The position numbers and the translations under genes were made by a program. Of a stretch of 49,938 nucleotides of DNA, positions 35,830 through 45,392 are shown one piece after another. The stretch covers positions 1-49,938 of the forward strand of contig WFOS01000042.1 in assembly GCA_015487975.1 (NCBI GenBank). Reading direction: 5' to 3'. Each line of letters begins with the position of its first letter. Position 1 is the stretch's first letter. The stretch is from Ardenticatena sp. GTDB lineage: Bacteria; Chloroflexota; Anaerolineae; Ardenticatenales; Ardenticatenaceae. The notes beneath the pieces are model-generated. The model did not search any database. It saw only the letters and a program-made list of their open reading frames with translations, and was not told where the DNA came from.

Positions 35830-36645
35830 TCAGATGAAGAGGCGCACACTCAGCATCACAAGGCTGATGAACACGACCGTCGCATATTCAATCAGCGTTT
35901 GGCGCGAGAGCCGTTGCAAGAGATATTGCTGGCTTGTCCCCGTCAGCAAGTAGAACCCGATCGTCAGCACGCCGCCCCCCACCAACGCTGAAACACGCCA
36001 GTAGGTCATCGGCCACACCATCTCGCCCATCACGAAGGCAATCAGGGCGCTGTACAGCCATACACGCGCATCCTGTGCTGTCCCAATGCGCAACAACGTG
36101 AGCGAAAAAATGATGGCAGCAATCATCACCAGGGGGGCGGCAATAGCCGTGCGTACACGCAGGCCATAAATCTGCGTAAAGTAGGTAAACGCAAGGAAAT
36201 ACGTAAAGACGTTCAAAAAGAGCCGTGCTCTGACACCTTCGGGGTCGTCAAGGTCGATCGTGCGCAACTCTGCATAGATGATAAGCGCCAGCACCAGCCC
36301 CGTCCCCAGCAAGACACCCAACCAGAGCAGCGTTTCATCACGCACACGCACCAGCACACCACTACTGACGAGCGTCACGATCATGGGCAAAATCCAGAAG
36401 AGCACGGCGCTGGAACGTGGCGCACGGCGGTAGAGCGGGTGTTCACGCAACGCGTAGTCGGTGCCAGCGGCCACCAGCAATGCGACAACGCCCCCAACCA
36501 TCAAGTTCGCCGACAATACAATCTCTACCGGCGAGCCCAGAATGGTTGCGGCTATCACCCACCCCGGTGCTTCGTAAATGGTGGCAATCGCCAGTCCCAA
36601 CAACGTCAGGCTGACGACAACGCTGAGTCGTTCGTAGCGGTTCAT
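35830..36645 (-). CDS. Multi-pass membrane protein, unknown function
   Basis: The 271-residue protein is hydrophobic throughout with about eight predicted membrane segments, connected by short charged loops (AELRTIDLDDPEGVRARL about the middle; TSQQYLLQRLSRQTLIEY near the end). The start at 36645 (MNRYERLSVVVSLTLLGLAI) is chosen because the longer frame up to 37017 runs into the upstream divergent gene. I do not recognise a named family with confidence, though it resembles uncharacterised Chloroflexota membrane proteins. It converges with dtd, with only ten bases between. Confidence 0.75.
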   Translation of the reverse strand: MNRYERLSVVVSLTLLGLAIATIYEAPGWVIAATILGSPVEIVLSANLMVGGVVALLVAAGTDYALREHPLYRRAPRSSAVLFWILPMIVTLVSSGVLVRVRDETLLWLGVLLGTGLVLALIIYAELRTIDLDDPEGVRARLFLNVFTYFLAFTYFTQIYGLRVRTAIAAPLVMIAAIIFSLTLLRIGTAQDARVWLYSALIAFVMGEMVWPMTYWRVSALVGGGVLTIGFYLLTGTSQQYLLQRLSRQTLIEYATVVFISLVMLSVRLFI

Positions 36646-36838
36646 AGCGGCTATTGTAAGCGCTCGCAAGAGCCTGTCAATGCACAAAGCGCTCTGACAA
36701 AAAAGCGAGCGTCCTCTATGCGCCATTCCAGCATGTTTCGGCACGTTGCCAGCGTCAACCGTCCACACCAGTTGGCAGAATAGCGCAATCGCCATACACT
36801 CCCCCCACAGCCAACATGCAACTACACAGTGAGCGCCC

Positions 36839-37495
36839 ATGTATCTCTTCGAGACGCTATTGGTGTTTGTCTTACCTGCCGGGTGGCTGGTTTCACGGCT
36901 CGCCGACCGTGCCCCACTGTATGCCCGCACGCCGCGCCCACGGGATGGTTTTTTTGTGCGTTGGCGCTGGCGTGCGCACGCCGTGCCATTTCTCAACGCG
37001 GCAGCGTGGGGAGTCACTGCCTATGCCGGGCAACACATCGACCGAGCGACACTTGCTCTGGTGCTTCTTCACACATCCATCTTGCTACTCATCCTCGTTG
37101 TGGATGCCGAAACACGCCTCATCCCCGATGTGGTCATCTGGCCAGCGGTCGCCTTTGCGCTGATTGCCATTCCCTTCGATAGCCGCGTGGCTTTTCCCAA
37201 CGCGCTGTTTGCCGGGCTTGGTGGATTCTTGACCTTCTTCCTGCTCGCCATTCTGACACGGGGTGGGTTCGCTCTGGGTGACGCCAACCTGGCGCTCTAC
37301 ATTGGCCTCATCACCGGGCACCCCGACGTATGGCGTGCCCTCATATACGGGATTTTCATCGGTGGCGCAATCATCGTCTTGCTTTTGCTGGCACGCCGCG
37401 TCACCCTCAAAACCTACGTTCCATACGGACCATTTTTGTGTCTGGGCGCATGGCTAACGCTGATATTGCAACTCTCAGGGCATGGCATGACATGA
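36839..37495 (+). CDS. Prepilin peptidase (A24 aspartic protease)
   Basis: The 218-residue membrane protein belongs to the type IV prepilin/preflagellin peptidase group. It has the two catalytic aspartates in VDAETRLIPDVV (first Asp, followed by IPD) and GGFALGDANLALYIGL (GD motif). The cytoplasmic zinc-cysteine domain and methylase part of the large PilD-like forms are reduced here to RAPLYARTPRPRDG without cysteines. It would cut leader peptides of pilin-like proteins; no pilin gene is in the window. It precedes panB by 16 bases. Confidence 0.88.
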   Translation: MYLFETLLVFVLPAGWLVSRLADRAPLYARTPRPRDGFFVRWRWRAHAVPFLNAAAWGVTAYAGQHIDRATLALVLLHTSILLLILVVDAETRLIPDVVIWPAVAFALIAIPFDSRVAFPNALFAGLGGFLTFFLLAILTRGGFALGDANLALYIGLITGHPDVWRALIYGIFIGGAIIVLLLLARRVTLKTYVPYGPFLCLGAWLTLILQLSGHGMT

Positions 37496-37511
37496 ATGAA
37501 GGAGGGGGAAC

Positions 37512-38372
37512 ATGCGTGATAAACCTGTTACCATTCTCGACTTGTACCGCAAATACCACGCTGGCGACCCCATCGTCATGGTCACAGCATACGATTACCC
37601 CTCGGCACTGCTTGCCGACCGTGCTGGTGTGGATGTCATTCTCGTGGGGGATTCGCTCGGCATGGTCGTCTTGGGGTATGAAACGACAGAACCCGTCACA
37701 ATGGAAGAGATGCTTATCCACATCCGCGCCGTCCGACGTGGTGCGCAACGCGCCTTCATCGTGGGCGATATGCCCTTTGGTAGCTACGAAGCCTCGAACG
37801 AAGAAGCCGTTCGCCATGCGTTCCGCCTGATGAAAGAAGGGCGTGCCCATGCCGTGAAACTAGAAGGCGGGCGCCGCATGGCCGAACGTGTGCGAGCCAT
37901 CGTGCAAAGTGGCATTCCCGTCATGGGGCACATTGGCCTGACCCCCCAAAGCGTGAGTGCCTTGGGCGGTTTTCGCGTGCAGGGGCGCACGGCAAACGAC
38001 GCGCTCGCGCTGCTGGAAGACGCGCTGGCGCTGCAAGAAGCCGGCTGCTTCGCCATCGTGCTGGAAGCCGTCCCGGTCGAAGTCGCTGCAGCCATCACCG
38101 AACGGCTCTCCATCCCCACAATCGGCATTGGCGCGGGGAATGGTGTGTCGGGGCAGGTGCTCGTGTATCACGACTTGCTGGGCATGTTCGACCGCTTCAC
38201 CCCAAAGTTCGTGAAACAGTATGCCAACATTGGGCACGCTATCGAAGAAGCCTTGCGCGCCTATGCCAACGAGGTGAGAACCGGTGCCTTTCCAGCCGAC
38301 GAACACACCTTCCACATGCCCGAGACGGAACGCAAAGCCTTCCAACAAGCACTACAAACCCGCAAAACGTGA
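37512..38372 (+). CDS. panB: 3-methyl-2-oxobutanoate hydroxymethyltransferase
   Basis: PanB adds a hydroxymethyl group from methylene-tetrahydrofolate to ketoisovalerate, giving ketopantoate for pantothenate and CoA. The 286-residue TIM barrel has MVTAYDYPSALLADRAGVDV, the metal-binding VGDSLGMVVLGYETT, and the VKLEGGRRMAERVRAIV and GHIGLTPQSV segments. The acid residues and GIGAGNGVSGQVLVYHD loop are intact. ATG 37512 follows GGAGGGGG. It is followed 27 bases later by a ketopantoate reductase-like gene, the next step. Confidence 0.97.
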   Translation: MRDKPVTILDLYRKYHAGDPIVMVTAYDYPSALLADRAGVDVILVGDSLGMVVLGYETTEPVTMEEMLIHIRAVRRGAQRAFIVGDMPFGSYEASNEEAVRHAFRLMKEGRAHAVKLEGGRRMAERVRAIVQSGIPVMGHIGLTPQSVSALGGFRVQGRTANDALALLEDALALQEAGCFAIVLEAVPVEVAAAITERLSIPTIGIGAGNGVSGQVLVYHDLLGMFDRFTPKFVKQYANIGHAIEEALRAYANEVRTGAFPADEHTFHMPETERKAFQQALQTRKT

Positions 38373-38399
38373 TGCGCGAACCATTTTGGGAGGACAACC

Positions 38400-39377
38400 A
38401 TGCGAATCGCAGTCATTGGTGCAGGGGCGATGGGAAGTCTTTTCGGAGGGCTTCTCGCCACCCATCCCGACAACGACGTTTGGCTGATCGACCCGTGGAT
38501 CGATCATATCACCACCATCAAAGAAGAAGGGCTTACCCTCATCACGCCAGATGGTGAAACCCTGGTCCTTCGTGTCAACGCCACCACAGACCCCGAGGAA
38601 GTGCGCGGCCAGGCTGGCCTGGCCGACATGGCGCTCATCTTCGTGAAAAGTTATGCCACTGCACGTGCCGCACGGCAGGCGGCGCGGATTCTTGCCCCCG
38701 ACGGCTTGGTGCTCACCTTGCAAAACGGCCTCGGCAACCGCGAAGCCATTGCGGAAGTGGTGGGCGAAACGCGCGTGGTGCAAGGCGTCACCAGCCATGG
38801 CGCCAGCGTGTTGGGGCCCGGGCGTATCCGCCACGCAGGCACTGGCGAAACATACCTGACCCCCCCGACACCAAACATGCGCCCGCGTGTCGAAGCCATC
38901 GCTGATGTATTCGCACACGTTGGCATCGAGACGCGCGTGATTGACGATTTGCAGACCCTCTTGTGGAGCAAACTCATCGTCAACGTGGGCATCAACGCCT
39001 TGACTGCGATCCTGCGCGTTCACAATGGCGTGCTGACCCGCTATGACATTTGCCGCGACATGGTGGCTCGCGCTGTCAACGAAGCCGTTGCGGTCGCGCA
39101 TGCGCTTGGCATCGCACTCCCCTACGATGAGCCTGTGCGGCACGTCCTGGATGTCGCCTGGCGCACTGGCGCCAACCGATCATCCATGCTCACCGATATT
39201 TTGCGCGGTACGCCCACCGAAATCGACGCTATCAATGGCGTCGTCGTGCGTGAAGGGGACCGATTGGGGATTCCCACGCCGTTCAACGAAGCATTGGTGT
39301 TGCTGGTGAAAGGATTGGAAGCCACAACAGAAGAACGGATCGAGGAAACCCTGCCGTACAAACCCACCATACTTTGA
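38400..39377 (+). CDS. panE: 2-dehydropantoate 2-reductase (PanE-like)
   Basis: The 325-residue protein has the NADPH-binding opening IAVIGAGAMGSLFGGLLA, the FVKSYATARAARQAA stretch with the KS/KT motif that shapes the substrate site, TLQNGLGNREAIAEV and the catalytic region SKLIVNVGINALTA. The C-terminal helix words DILRGTPTEIDAINGVV are typical of PanE/ApbA. It should reduce ketopantoate to pantoate, directly after PanB. ATG 38400 follows GGGAGGA. panC and panD are not in the window. Confidence 0.93.
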   Translation: MRIAVIGAGAMGSLFGGLLATHPDNDVWLIDPWIDHITTIKEEGLTLITPDGETLVLRVNATTDPEEVRGQAGLADMALIFVKSYATARAARQAARILAPDGLVLTLQNGLGNREAIAEVVGETRVVQGVTSHGASVLGPGRIRHAGTGETYLTPPTPNMRPRVEAIADVFAHVGIETRVIDDLQTLLWSKLIVNVGINALTAILRVHNGVLTRYDICRDMVARAVNEAVAVAHALGIALPYDEPVRHVLDVAWRTGANRSSMLTDILRGTPTEIDAINGVVVREGDRLGIPTPFNEALVLLVKGLEATTEERIEETLPYKPTIL

Positions 39378-39388
39378 TGCACGACGGC

Positions 39389-40459
39389 TCAGCTGCTTTC
39401 GTCCTCGGTATGCTTCATACGACGCCAGAAGGCTCGCACACGTGGCAAAGCCTGCCACATTGCCCAGTAGCCCAGGCGACTGATGGGGTAATCCCACGCC
39501 CCCATCTGTTCGCGCAACGTGGCGCCAAACCCTCGCTTGAATCGCCAAACCCCCCACAGGGGGTCGCTTTCATGCTCGTGTTCAGGCGCCCCCCACAAAT
39601 CGTATGTGCGCGCCCCCACGGATTTGGCCCAGCGGATCGCTTCCCATTGGAGCAGGTAGGTAGGCATCAGGTTGCGGTGTTTCTTCGTGCTGGCACCGTA
39701 AAAGTACCACACGGTATCGCCATAGCGGAAGAGAATGAGCCCCGCGACCGTTTCGCCTTCCACGTCGGCCAGTAGCACATGTGCTAGCCCACGCTGCAAG
39801 AAATTCCGCCAGACATCCAGGTAATATGCTTGTGGACGTACCAAAAAGCCGTTACGGCGACCTGTTTCGCGGTACATGGCATAGAAAAGCGGCAAATCGT
39901 CAGCAGTGCCCACACGTACCTGCACCCCGCGGCGCATCGCCAGGCGAATGTTGTAGCGCGTTTTCTGGTGCATATTCGCCAGCAATGTCTCTTCATCCGG
40001 CGTCAGGTCAATGATGGCGGTATTGCGGAATTGCACTTGTTCGGGGCTATAGCGCCACCCGCGTTCAGCCAGCAGTGGCAACACGACCGCATGGTCGGCG
40101 GGGATATCGGCATCGATTTTCAGCCAGATGAGACGCAAGCGGCGTGCTTCCTGCTCCAAATCGGCCAGGACACGCGCAACCAGCGTATCGTCATCGGGAT
40201 TGAAGAGCGGCCCTTTGGGGACATAGGCCACCCCAAACGGCGTCCCCGGAATGGCGCGGCGCAACACTTGCGCCGCAGCACGCACATGCCCTTCGGCATC
40301 CAGCCACTGGTAGCGATAGGGACGCCACCCCCACCGCGACTTGAACGCTCCCCACGCCCACGATTGCAAAATATGGTGTAAGGGCAAATGGGGCGTGGCC
40401 TGTTCCCACACAGCCTCATCGTGAACTGGCACCATGCGCACGGAACTGGCCACACTCAT
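39389..40459 (-). CDS. FemX/FemAB-family peptidoglycan aminoacyltransferase-like protein
   Basis: The 356-residue protein has the two GNAT-like domains of the Fem family (PF02388). Visible are the opening LQSWAWGAFKSRWGW, the middle NMHQKTRYNIRLAMRRGVQV (family NQKTRYNIR-type motif), and AGLILFRYGDTVWYFYGAS followed by NLMPTYLLQWEAIRWAK and YDLWGAP. These enzymes transfer amino acids from tRNA to lipid II. The activity here is inferred; many Chloroflexota have such genes with atypical walls. It overlaps the Wzz-like gene by four bases. There is no transmembrane segment. Confidence 0.9.
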   Translation of the reverse strand: MSVASSVRMVPVHDEAVWEQATPHLPLHHILQSWAWGAFKSRWGWRPYRYQWLDAEGHVRAAAQVLRRAIPGTPFGVAYVPKGPLFNPDDDTLVARVLADLEQEARRLRLIWLKIDADIPADHAVVLPLLAERGWRYSPEQVQFRNTAIIDLTPDEETLLANMHQKTRYNIRLAMRRGVQVRVGTADDLPLFYAMYRETGRRNGFLVRPQAYYLDVWRNFLQRGLAHVLLADVEGETVAGLILFRYGDTVWYFYGASTKKHRNLMPTYLLQWEAIRWAKSVGARTYDLWGAPEHEHESDPLWGVWRFKRGFGATLREQMGAWDYPISRLGYWAMWQALPRVRAFWRRMKHTEDESS

Positions 40460-41157
40460 CGTGGAATCACCCCCAACGTAGGTGCACGCAAAAGCCGTTC
40501 AGCCTCATGCGGTGTGAACAGCCGGGTACGCCGACGCCAGGCGTCCCACAGCACGGCCGGCACCATCAAGAGCACACCAACCACACCGCCAACCGCCATC
40601 GCCTGGAAGGGGCGCGGCGCGACACGTTCGGCACGCATCGCTGGTGTCAGCACGACAGCATGCAGTCGGTCGGGCTCATTGCGGCGGGGATTGTCAGATT
40701 CCAGACGCTGAATGAAGTGCATCATCACGCCGTGCGCAATGCGTTTGGCATCGGCAGGCGTGGCGCTATCAGCGGAGATACGCAACACCAGTGCGCCGGC
40801 ATCGGCTTCGGCGCGTACCAGGCGGTGCAAGGTGTTCCCATCTTCGGGCCACCCTTCGGCACGGGCCACTTCATCCAACACGGGTGCACTCTCGATCAGG
40901 TGTGCGTAGCCGCGCGTGACTTGCATGAGCGACGAAATCGTGTTCTGGTTGAACACTTCCGGTTCAAGGCTCAGCACGACGGTCGTGCGGTAGCGCGTGG
41001 GTTGCAACATGGCATACGTGCCACCACTCACCACGCCCAGCACCAGGGCGCTGAGCCACCAGCGGCGGTAGTGCCACACAAAACGCCCCAGCATGAACCA
41101 GAGCGCTATCAATTGGAACACAAGCACACGAAAACGGGCACGCCACCTCGTTGGCAT
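40456..41157 (-). CDS. Wzz/chain-length-determinant-like membrane protein
   Basis: The 233-residue protein has two transmembrane segments (about residues 38-58 and 186-205) flanking an external region with YRTTVVLSLEPEVFNQNTIS and PRRNEPDRLHAVVLTPAMRAERVAPRPF. This architecture, including the proline-rich region before the second segment, is that of Wzz/polysaccharide co-polymerases. There is no cytoplasmic tyrosine kinase domain. The start is set to ATG 41157 with a weak GGTGAG site; ATG 41184 is possible. It is co-transcribed with the FemX-like gene, suggesting a cell-surface role. Confidence 0.7.
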   Translation of the reverse strand: MPTRWRARFRVLVFQLIALWFMLGRFVWHYRRWWLSALVLGVVSGGTYAMLQPTRYRTTVVLSLEPEVFNQNTISSLMQVTRGYAHLIESAPVLDEVARAEGWPEDGNTLHRLVRAEADAGALVLRISADSATPADAKRIAHGVMMHFIQRLESDNPRRNEPDRLHAVVLTPAMRAERVAPRPFQAMAVGGVVGVLLMVPAVLWDAWRRRTRLFTPHEAERLLRAPTLGVIPR

Positions 41158-41337
41158 AGGCGTTTCACGCTCACCATATCGCATATCGGCGGCACATTCT
41201 ATTGCCTTCGGGAGAAGCAGCAAACCCCTTCTACCAAATCTGTGATGTTTGCTCTTCAACATCTTCCTCTGTAAACTTTCACCAACTTCTTGCGCAGCCC
41301 AGTATGCAGCCAACCCAACGTGATATGGAGTCGTCAT

Positions 41338-42156
41338 ATGCCACACGTCGTCCCGGTCGCCCCTGGCATCGTATGCCTGACCATCCAAAGCCCGCAAGCC
41401 CTATTCGGAGAACCCACCAACTGCTACCTTGTGCAGTGGGAAGAAGGTACGCTGGTGGTAGACCCCCCCAGCCCACACGACACAGATGTTGCAGCGATTT
41501 TGGAAGCCGCGGCACGCCCCATCACACACATTGTGATTACCCACGCCCACCCCGACCATTTTGGTGGTATGGCACGCTTGCACGACGAAACGCAAGCCCT
41601 CGTTGCCGGACATGCCCTGTTGCCACACATGCTTTCTGATCTCTCCCAGAAAACATTTCTGGAACTGCATGAAGGCGATACACTCGGCGAGTGGCGCGTT
41701 CTGGAAGTTCCAGGGCATGCCCGCGAGCACATTGCCTTGTGGCACGAAACAACCCGCATCGGGATTGTGGGCGATGTGGTGCATGGCAGCGGAACGGTTG
41801 TCATCAATCCCCCCGGAGGCGACTTGGCGATGTACATGCAAACCCTTCACCGCTTGCGAACGCTGAACCCTACTCTGTTGCTGGCCGGGCATGGCCCCCC
41901 GATCACTGCGCCCGTGGCAGCGCTCGATGCGCTCATCGCCCATCGTACCGCCCGCGAGCAGGCCGTTCTGAACGCGCTAGGGCCTCTTCCCCAGTCTTTG
42001 CAGATGCTGGTGCCCAAGGTCTATGCCGATGTCTCCCCCGAACGTTGGCCTGTGGCAGCGCGGTCGTTGCTGGCACACCTGCTGAAACTCGAAGCCGAGG
42101 GGCGCGTGATTCGCACTCAGGAGGGCTGGCTGCGCCCAGGTGTTTCTGTGGAATAA
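41338..42156 (+). CDS. Metallo-beta-lactamase-fold hydrolase (LACTB2-like)
   Basis: The 272-residue protein has the zinc-binding HTHAHPDHFGG-type motif ITHAHPDHFGGMARL, a second histidine in VPGHAREHIALWH, the bridging aspartate in GIVGDVVHGSG and the last ligand in LLLAGHGPPI. The C-terminal winged-helix-like extension (PERWPVAARSLLAHLLKLEAEG, preceded by LGPLPQSLQML) matches LACTB2-type hydrolases/endoribonucleases. The substrate is unknown. ATG 41338 follows TGGAG. It converges with relA. Confidence 0.88.
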   Translation: MPHVVPVAPGIVCLTIQSPQALFGEPTNCYLVQWEEGTLVVDPPSPHDTDVAAILEAAARPITHIVITHAHPDHFGGMARLHDETQALVAGHALLPHMLSDLSQKTFLELHEGDTLGEWRVLEVPGHAREHIALWHETTRIGIVGDVVHGSGTVVINPPGGDLAMYMQTLHRLRTLNPTLLLAGHGPPITAPVAALDALIAHRTAREQAVLNALGPLPQSLQMLVPKVYADVSPERWPVAARSLLAHLLKLEAEGRVIRTQEGWLRPGVSVE

Positions 42157-42180
42157 AAAAGCCGCCCTCGGGAGAGCGGC
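42154..42180 (-). terminator. Intrinsic terminator after relA
   Basis: On the minus strand GCCGC and GCGGC (42180-42161) form the stem, with extra pairing CTC/GAG in between, followed by six T residues (42160-42155). It lies 20 bases after the relA stop and overlaps the stop of the convergent MBL gene. Confidence 0.8.
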
Positions 42181-42199
42181 AAGAGGTGTACACAGGCAT

Positions 42200-44500
42200 T
42201 CAAACGCTCTGACGGTAGGCTTCCAGCACATTGGGCAGACTGTTGATACGATGCAGAATGCGCGACAATTGCGCGGCATCTTTGATTTCCAGCGTTGCCG
42301 TAATGGTGGCGCTGCGGTCGCGCTTGTTGGTGACAGCATTGGCCGCGGCCAGATTGACATCTTCCTTGGCGACAATGTCCACAATGTCGCGGAGCAAACC
42401 GCCACGATCGAAGGCGCGCACCACAATGGTCACCTGGTAGATTTGCTGCGGATCTTCCCCCCATTCAACCTGCACGATGCGGTCCGGTTCGCGTGCATGG
42501 ATGATGTTGGGGCAATCGGCACGATGAATGGTGACCCCACGGCCCTTGGTGATATACCCCACGATGGGATCACCCGGCAACGGATTGCAACAGCGTGCCA
42601 TACGCGTCAACAAGCCCCCCACCCCACGCACACTGACTTGATTGCCATCCGATTTTTGTCGTCGGATGGCAGGCAATTCTTCCAAAATCTCTTCGTCCGT
42701 TTTCAGGCGGGCCTGTTCCTGACGTTGCAATTCCAACGCCTTCGATGCCACCGACTGCGGGCTGACATCGCCATACCCGATAGCCGCGAGAAAATCATCC
42801 ACATCGGTGTACCCCGCCAGTTCCGCCAGTTTCTCGAACGGTTCCTGCTGCAAGCCCAACCGTTTCAATTCGCGTTCGAGCAAGAGGCGCCCTTGGTTGA
42901 TATTTTCCTGGCGGTCTTGTTTGCGGAACCACTGGCGAATTTTGCTCCGTGCACGTGATGTTTTGACATAGCCCAGGTGCGGATTGAGCCAATCCCGACT
43001 GGGGCGGCTCTGCTTGCCGGTGATGATTTCTACCTGATCGCCATCTTTCAGCTGGTAGTTGAGGGGCACAATTACCCCGTTGACACGTGCGCCACGGCAC
43101 CGATGCCCCACGTCCGTGTGAATGTAGTACGCAAAGTCGATCGGTGTGGACCCCGCCGGCAATTCCTTGATGTCGCCTTTGGGCGTAAACACCAGCACTC
43201 GGTCGGGGAGCACATCACTGCGCACCGACTCCATGAAGGCTTCGGCATCTTGCTCTTCTTCGCCATCCTGCCGGAGCAGTGAACGCAGCCACCGAATTTT
43301 TTCTTCCAGGAAACGGTCCGACTGGCGTATTTCTTCTTTGTAGCGCCAATGCGCTGCCACTCCGTATTCAGCAAGGTAATGCATTTCACGTGTGCGAATT
43401 TGCACTTCGAGCGGCTTCCCTTCTGGCCCAACAACAGCGGTATGCAATGACTTGTAGCCGTTTTCCTTTGGATTGGCGATATAGTCGTCGAATTCCCCCG
43501 GGATGGGGCGCCACATGCTATGCACAATGCCCAACGTGGTGTAGCAATCGCGAATTGCGCTCTCTTCATCTTTGGCATCGATGATGATGCGAATGGCACG
43601 CACATCGTAAATTTGTTCCAGATCGCGCTCTTTGCGAAGCATTTTTTTGTAGATGCTGTACAAATGCTTGGGGCGGCCGCTGATTTCGGCTTCGATGCCA
43701 GCCCGTTCCAGCCGGTAGCGCAACTTCTGGATGACTTTCTCGATGTACTTTTCGCGTTCTGCGTGCCCTTCGTTCAAGCGGGCCTGCAATTGCTCGTACT
43801 TCTCAGGTTCCAAATAGCGAAACGACAGGTCTTCCAATTGCCACTTGATTTGCCAGATACCCAGGCGGTTGGCGAGTGGCGCCATGATGTCCATCGTTTC
43901 CCGCGCCATGCGGATTTGTTTTTCGCGCGGCAATCCGTGCAAGGTTTGCATGTTGTGTAAGCGATCAGCCAGTTTGACGAGGATGACGCGCACATCCTCG
44001 GCCATCGCAAGAAACATTTTGCGCAGGTACTCGGTTTCACCCGTCTTCTTCCACTTGGCCCATTCTTCCTCATCACGGCGACGATAGCCCGTCAACTCGT
44101 TGATGCGACTCAATTTGGTCACACCATCCACCAAGCGAGCCACCTCGTCGCCAAATTCGCGCTTGATGTCGTCCAATGTCACGTCGGTATCTTCGACGGT
44201 ATCATGCAAAAGACCCGCCACGACAACAGGCGGGTCGATGCGCAAATCAGCCAGAATTTCAGCCGTCGCCACACAGTGCGCCACATACGGTTCGCCGGTT
44301 TTACGGCGCTGGTGGGCATGCGCTTGTTTCGCAAACGCATAGGCCTTCTGAATGATGGTCACATCGTAGGCAGGAAAACTGCGTGCCACGGCCTCTTTCA
44401 GCCGATCCACCCGCAATTGCAGTTCGGCATAAAACCGCGCATCGGCCTCATCCAAAGATTGTGTCTGGGGGGGGTCTTGCTCAACAGGGATTTCACTCAT
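42200..44500 (-). CDS. relA: RelA/SpoT-type (p)ppGpp synthetase/hydrolase
   Basis: The 766-residue protein controls the stringent response by making and degrading (p)ppGpp. It has an HD hydrolase domain (VVAGLLHDTVEDTD with HD at 99-100, and an earlier KTGEPYVAHCVATAEIL), a synthetase domain (GYKSLHTAVVGPEGKPLEVQ and EYGVAAHWRYKE), a TGS domain (LPAGSTPIDFAYYIHTDVGH) and a C-terminal ACT domain (AFDRGGLLRDIVDIVAKE). The hydrolase and synthetase motifs both look intact, so a bifunctional Rel is likely. ATG 44500 (MSEIPVEQDPP) is preferred; the frame is open up to 44845 but opposite another gene. Promoter at 44545-44573. Confidence 0.96.
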   Translation of the reverse strand: MSEIPVEQDPPQTQSLDEADARFYAELQLRVDRLKEAVARSFPAYDVTIIQKAYAFAKQAHAHQRRKTGEPYVAHCVATAEILADLRIDPPVVVAGLLHDTVEDTDVTLDDIKREFGDEVARLVDGVTKLSRINELTGYRRRDEEEWAKWKKTGETEYLRKMFLAMAEDVRVILVKLADRLHNMQTLHGLPREKQIRMARETMDIMAPLANRLGIWQIKWQLEDLSFRYLEPEKYEQLQARLNEGHAEREKYIEKVIQKLRYRLERAGIEAEISGRPKHLYSIYKKMLRKERDLEQIYDVRAIRIIIDAKDEESAIRDCYTTLGIVHSMWRPIPGEFDDYIANPKENGYKSLHTAVVGPEGKPLEVQIRTREMHYLAEYGVAAHWRYKEEIRQSDRFLEEKIRWLRSLLRQDGEEEQDAEAFMESVRSDVLPDRVLVFTPKGDIKELPAGSTPIDFAYYIHTDVGHRCRGARVNGVIVPLNYQLKDGDQVEIITGKQSRPSRDWLNPHLGYVKTSRARSKIRQWFRKQDRQENINQGRLLLERELKRLGLQQEPFEKLAELAGYTDVDDFLAAIGYGDVSPQSVASKALELQRQEQARLKTDEEILEELPAIRRQKSDGNQVSVRGVGGLLTRMARCCNPLPGDPIVGYITKGRGVTIHRADCPNIIHAREPDRIVQVEWGEDPQQIYQVTIVVRAFDRGGLLRDIVDIVAKEDVNLAAANAVTNKRDRSATITATLEIKDAAQLSRILHRINSLPNVLEAYRQSV

Positions 44501-44544
44501 AAGCGCCCCTCGAAAACCAGCATATTGCTCAGGGTGTGTCGAAT

Positions 44545-44573
44545 AGTATAGCGTATGGCAACCCGTCTCCCAA
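44545..44573 (-). promoter_or_regulatory. Predicted sigma70-type promoter of relA
   Basis: On the minus strand TTGGGA (44573-44568) and TATACT (44550-44545) are separated by 17 bases. The -10 matches 5 of 6 positions. The start codon is 45 bases downstream. Confidence 0.6.
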
Positions 44574-44665
44574 ACATCCAAAGCAAACAACACTTTTTTT
44601 ATCCGCAGAAGACGATTATACTCCGCGCATCGAGCGCTGGATGCTGGGTGGAAGGAGAAAGATGC

Positions 44666-45373
44666 ATGTTCTGGTGGTTCTTGCTGGCTTTTTTTCTGGT
44701 TCTCTTTTTCGTGCCCATTCTTGTGCTGGTCTTGTTGCCCCTGGGGTTGACAGCCCACTCCATTGCGGTGCTGCTCACAGCCATCCCGCAATTGCTCGCC
44801 GTGGCACGCGATCGCCAGCGCCGACGCCACCATGCTCTGGAACATGCGACGATCAACGTGCTGGAAGAACGCGCTGGTGCATCGCTTCCCATCAGCGGGC
44901 TGGCCGTTGCTGATGGTTTTTACATCAGTGGTTTATTTCTTCCCCCAACCACCATTCGGGACGCGGCAGAAGAGGCGCTGGCACGCTTGGAACGAGGCGA
45001 AACCCACCTGGCGCTCCATCCTCGTTGTGGTACAACCGTTGTCGCCGGGCAATTGCTCTTTGCCCTGACGCTTTTGCTCGTCTTTTTGTTTTGGCCAGAA
45101 TGGTTTTGGCTTGGCATGCTGCTGGCGCTTGGAATTGCGATGAGTGGTGCACGGCCACTGTCCATGATGTTGCAACGGTTTCTCACCACCGATGCCAATG
45201 TGCGCGGCTTGGCGATTTCGCACGTCGAACCGCTCATCCCCGCTTCGATCGGGCAGTTTTTGTGGATAGTCAGCGCTGGTTCGACCTGGAAGGTTGTTGT
45301 CGTCGAAACGTCGCGCCCAAGCGCCCGCCGTGTGCCATTCGATGGCGCACATGGACGGTATCGCGCCTTCTAG
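44666..45373 (+). CDS. DUF6391-like membrane protein
   Basis: The 235-residue protein has an N-terminal membrane segment (FWWFLLAFFLVLFFVPILVL), a motif HHALEHATINVLEERAGASL near residue 51, and two further hydrophobic segments around 130-170. The HALEHAT-type motif is the hallmark I associate with DUF6391; it is conserved but has no known function. The His/Glu pattern could be a metal site, which is speculation. The start at 44666 has AAGGAG eight bases upstream; a nearby ATG at 44662 is out of frame. Divergent from relA. Confidence 0.7.
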   Translation: MFWWFLLAFFLVLFFVPILVLVLLPLGLTAHSIAVLLTAIPQLLAVARDRQRRRHHALEHATINVLEERAGASLPISGLAVADGFYISGLFLPPTTIRDAAEEALARLERGETHLALHPRCGTTVVAGQLLFALTLLLVFLFWPEWFWLGMLLALGIAMSGARPLSMMLQRFLTTDANVRGLAISHVEPLIPASIGQFLWIVSAGSTWKVVVVETSRPSARRVPFDGAHGRYRAF

Positions 45374-45392
45374 CAACCAGGGAGAGGCCCCG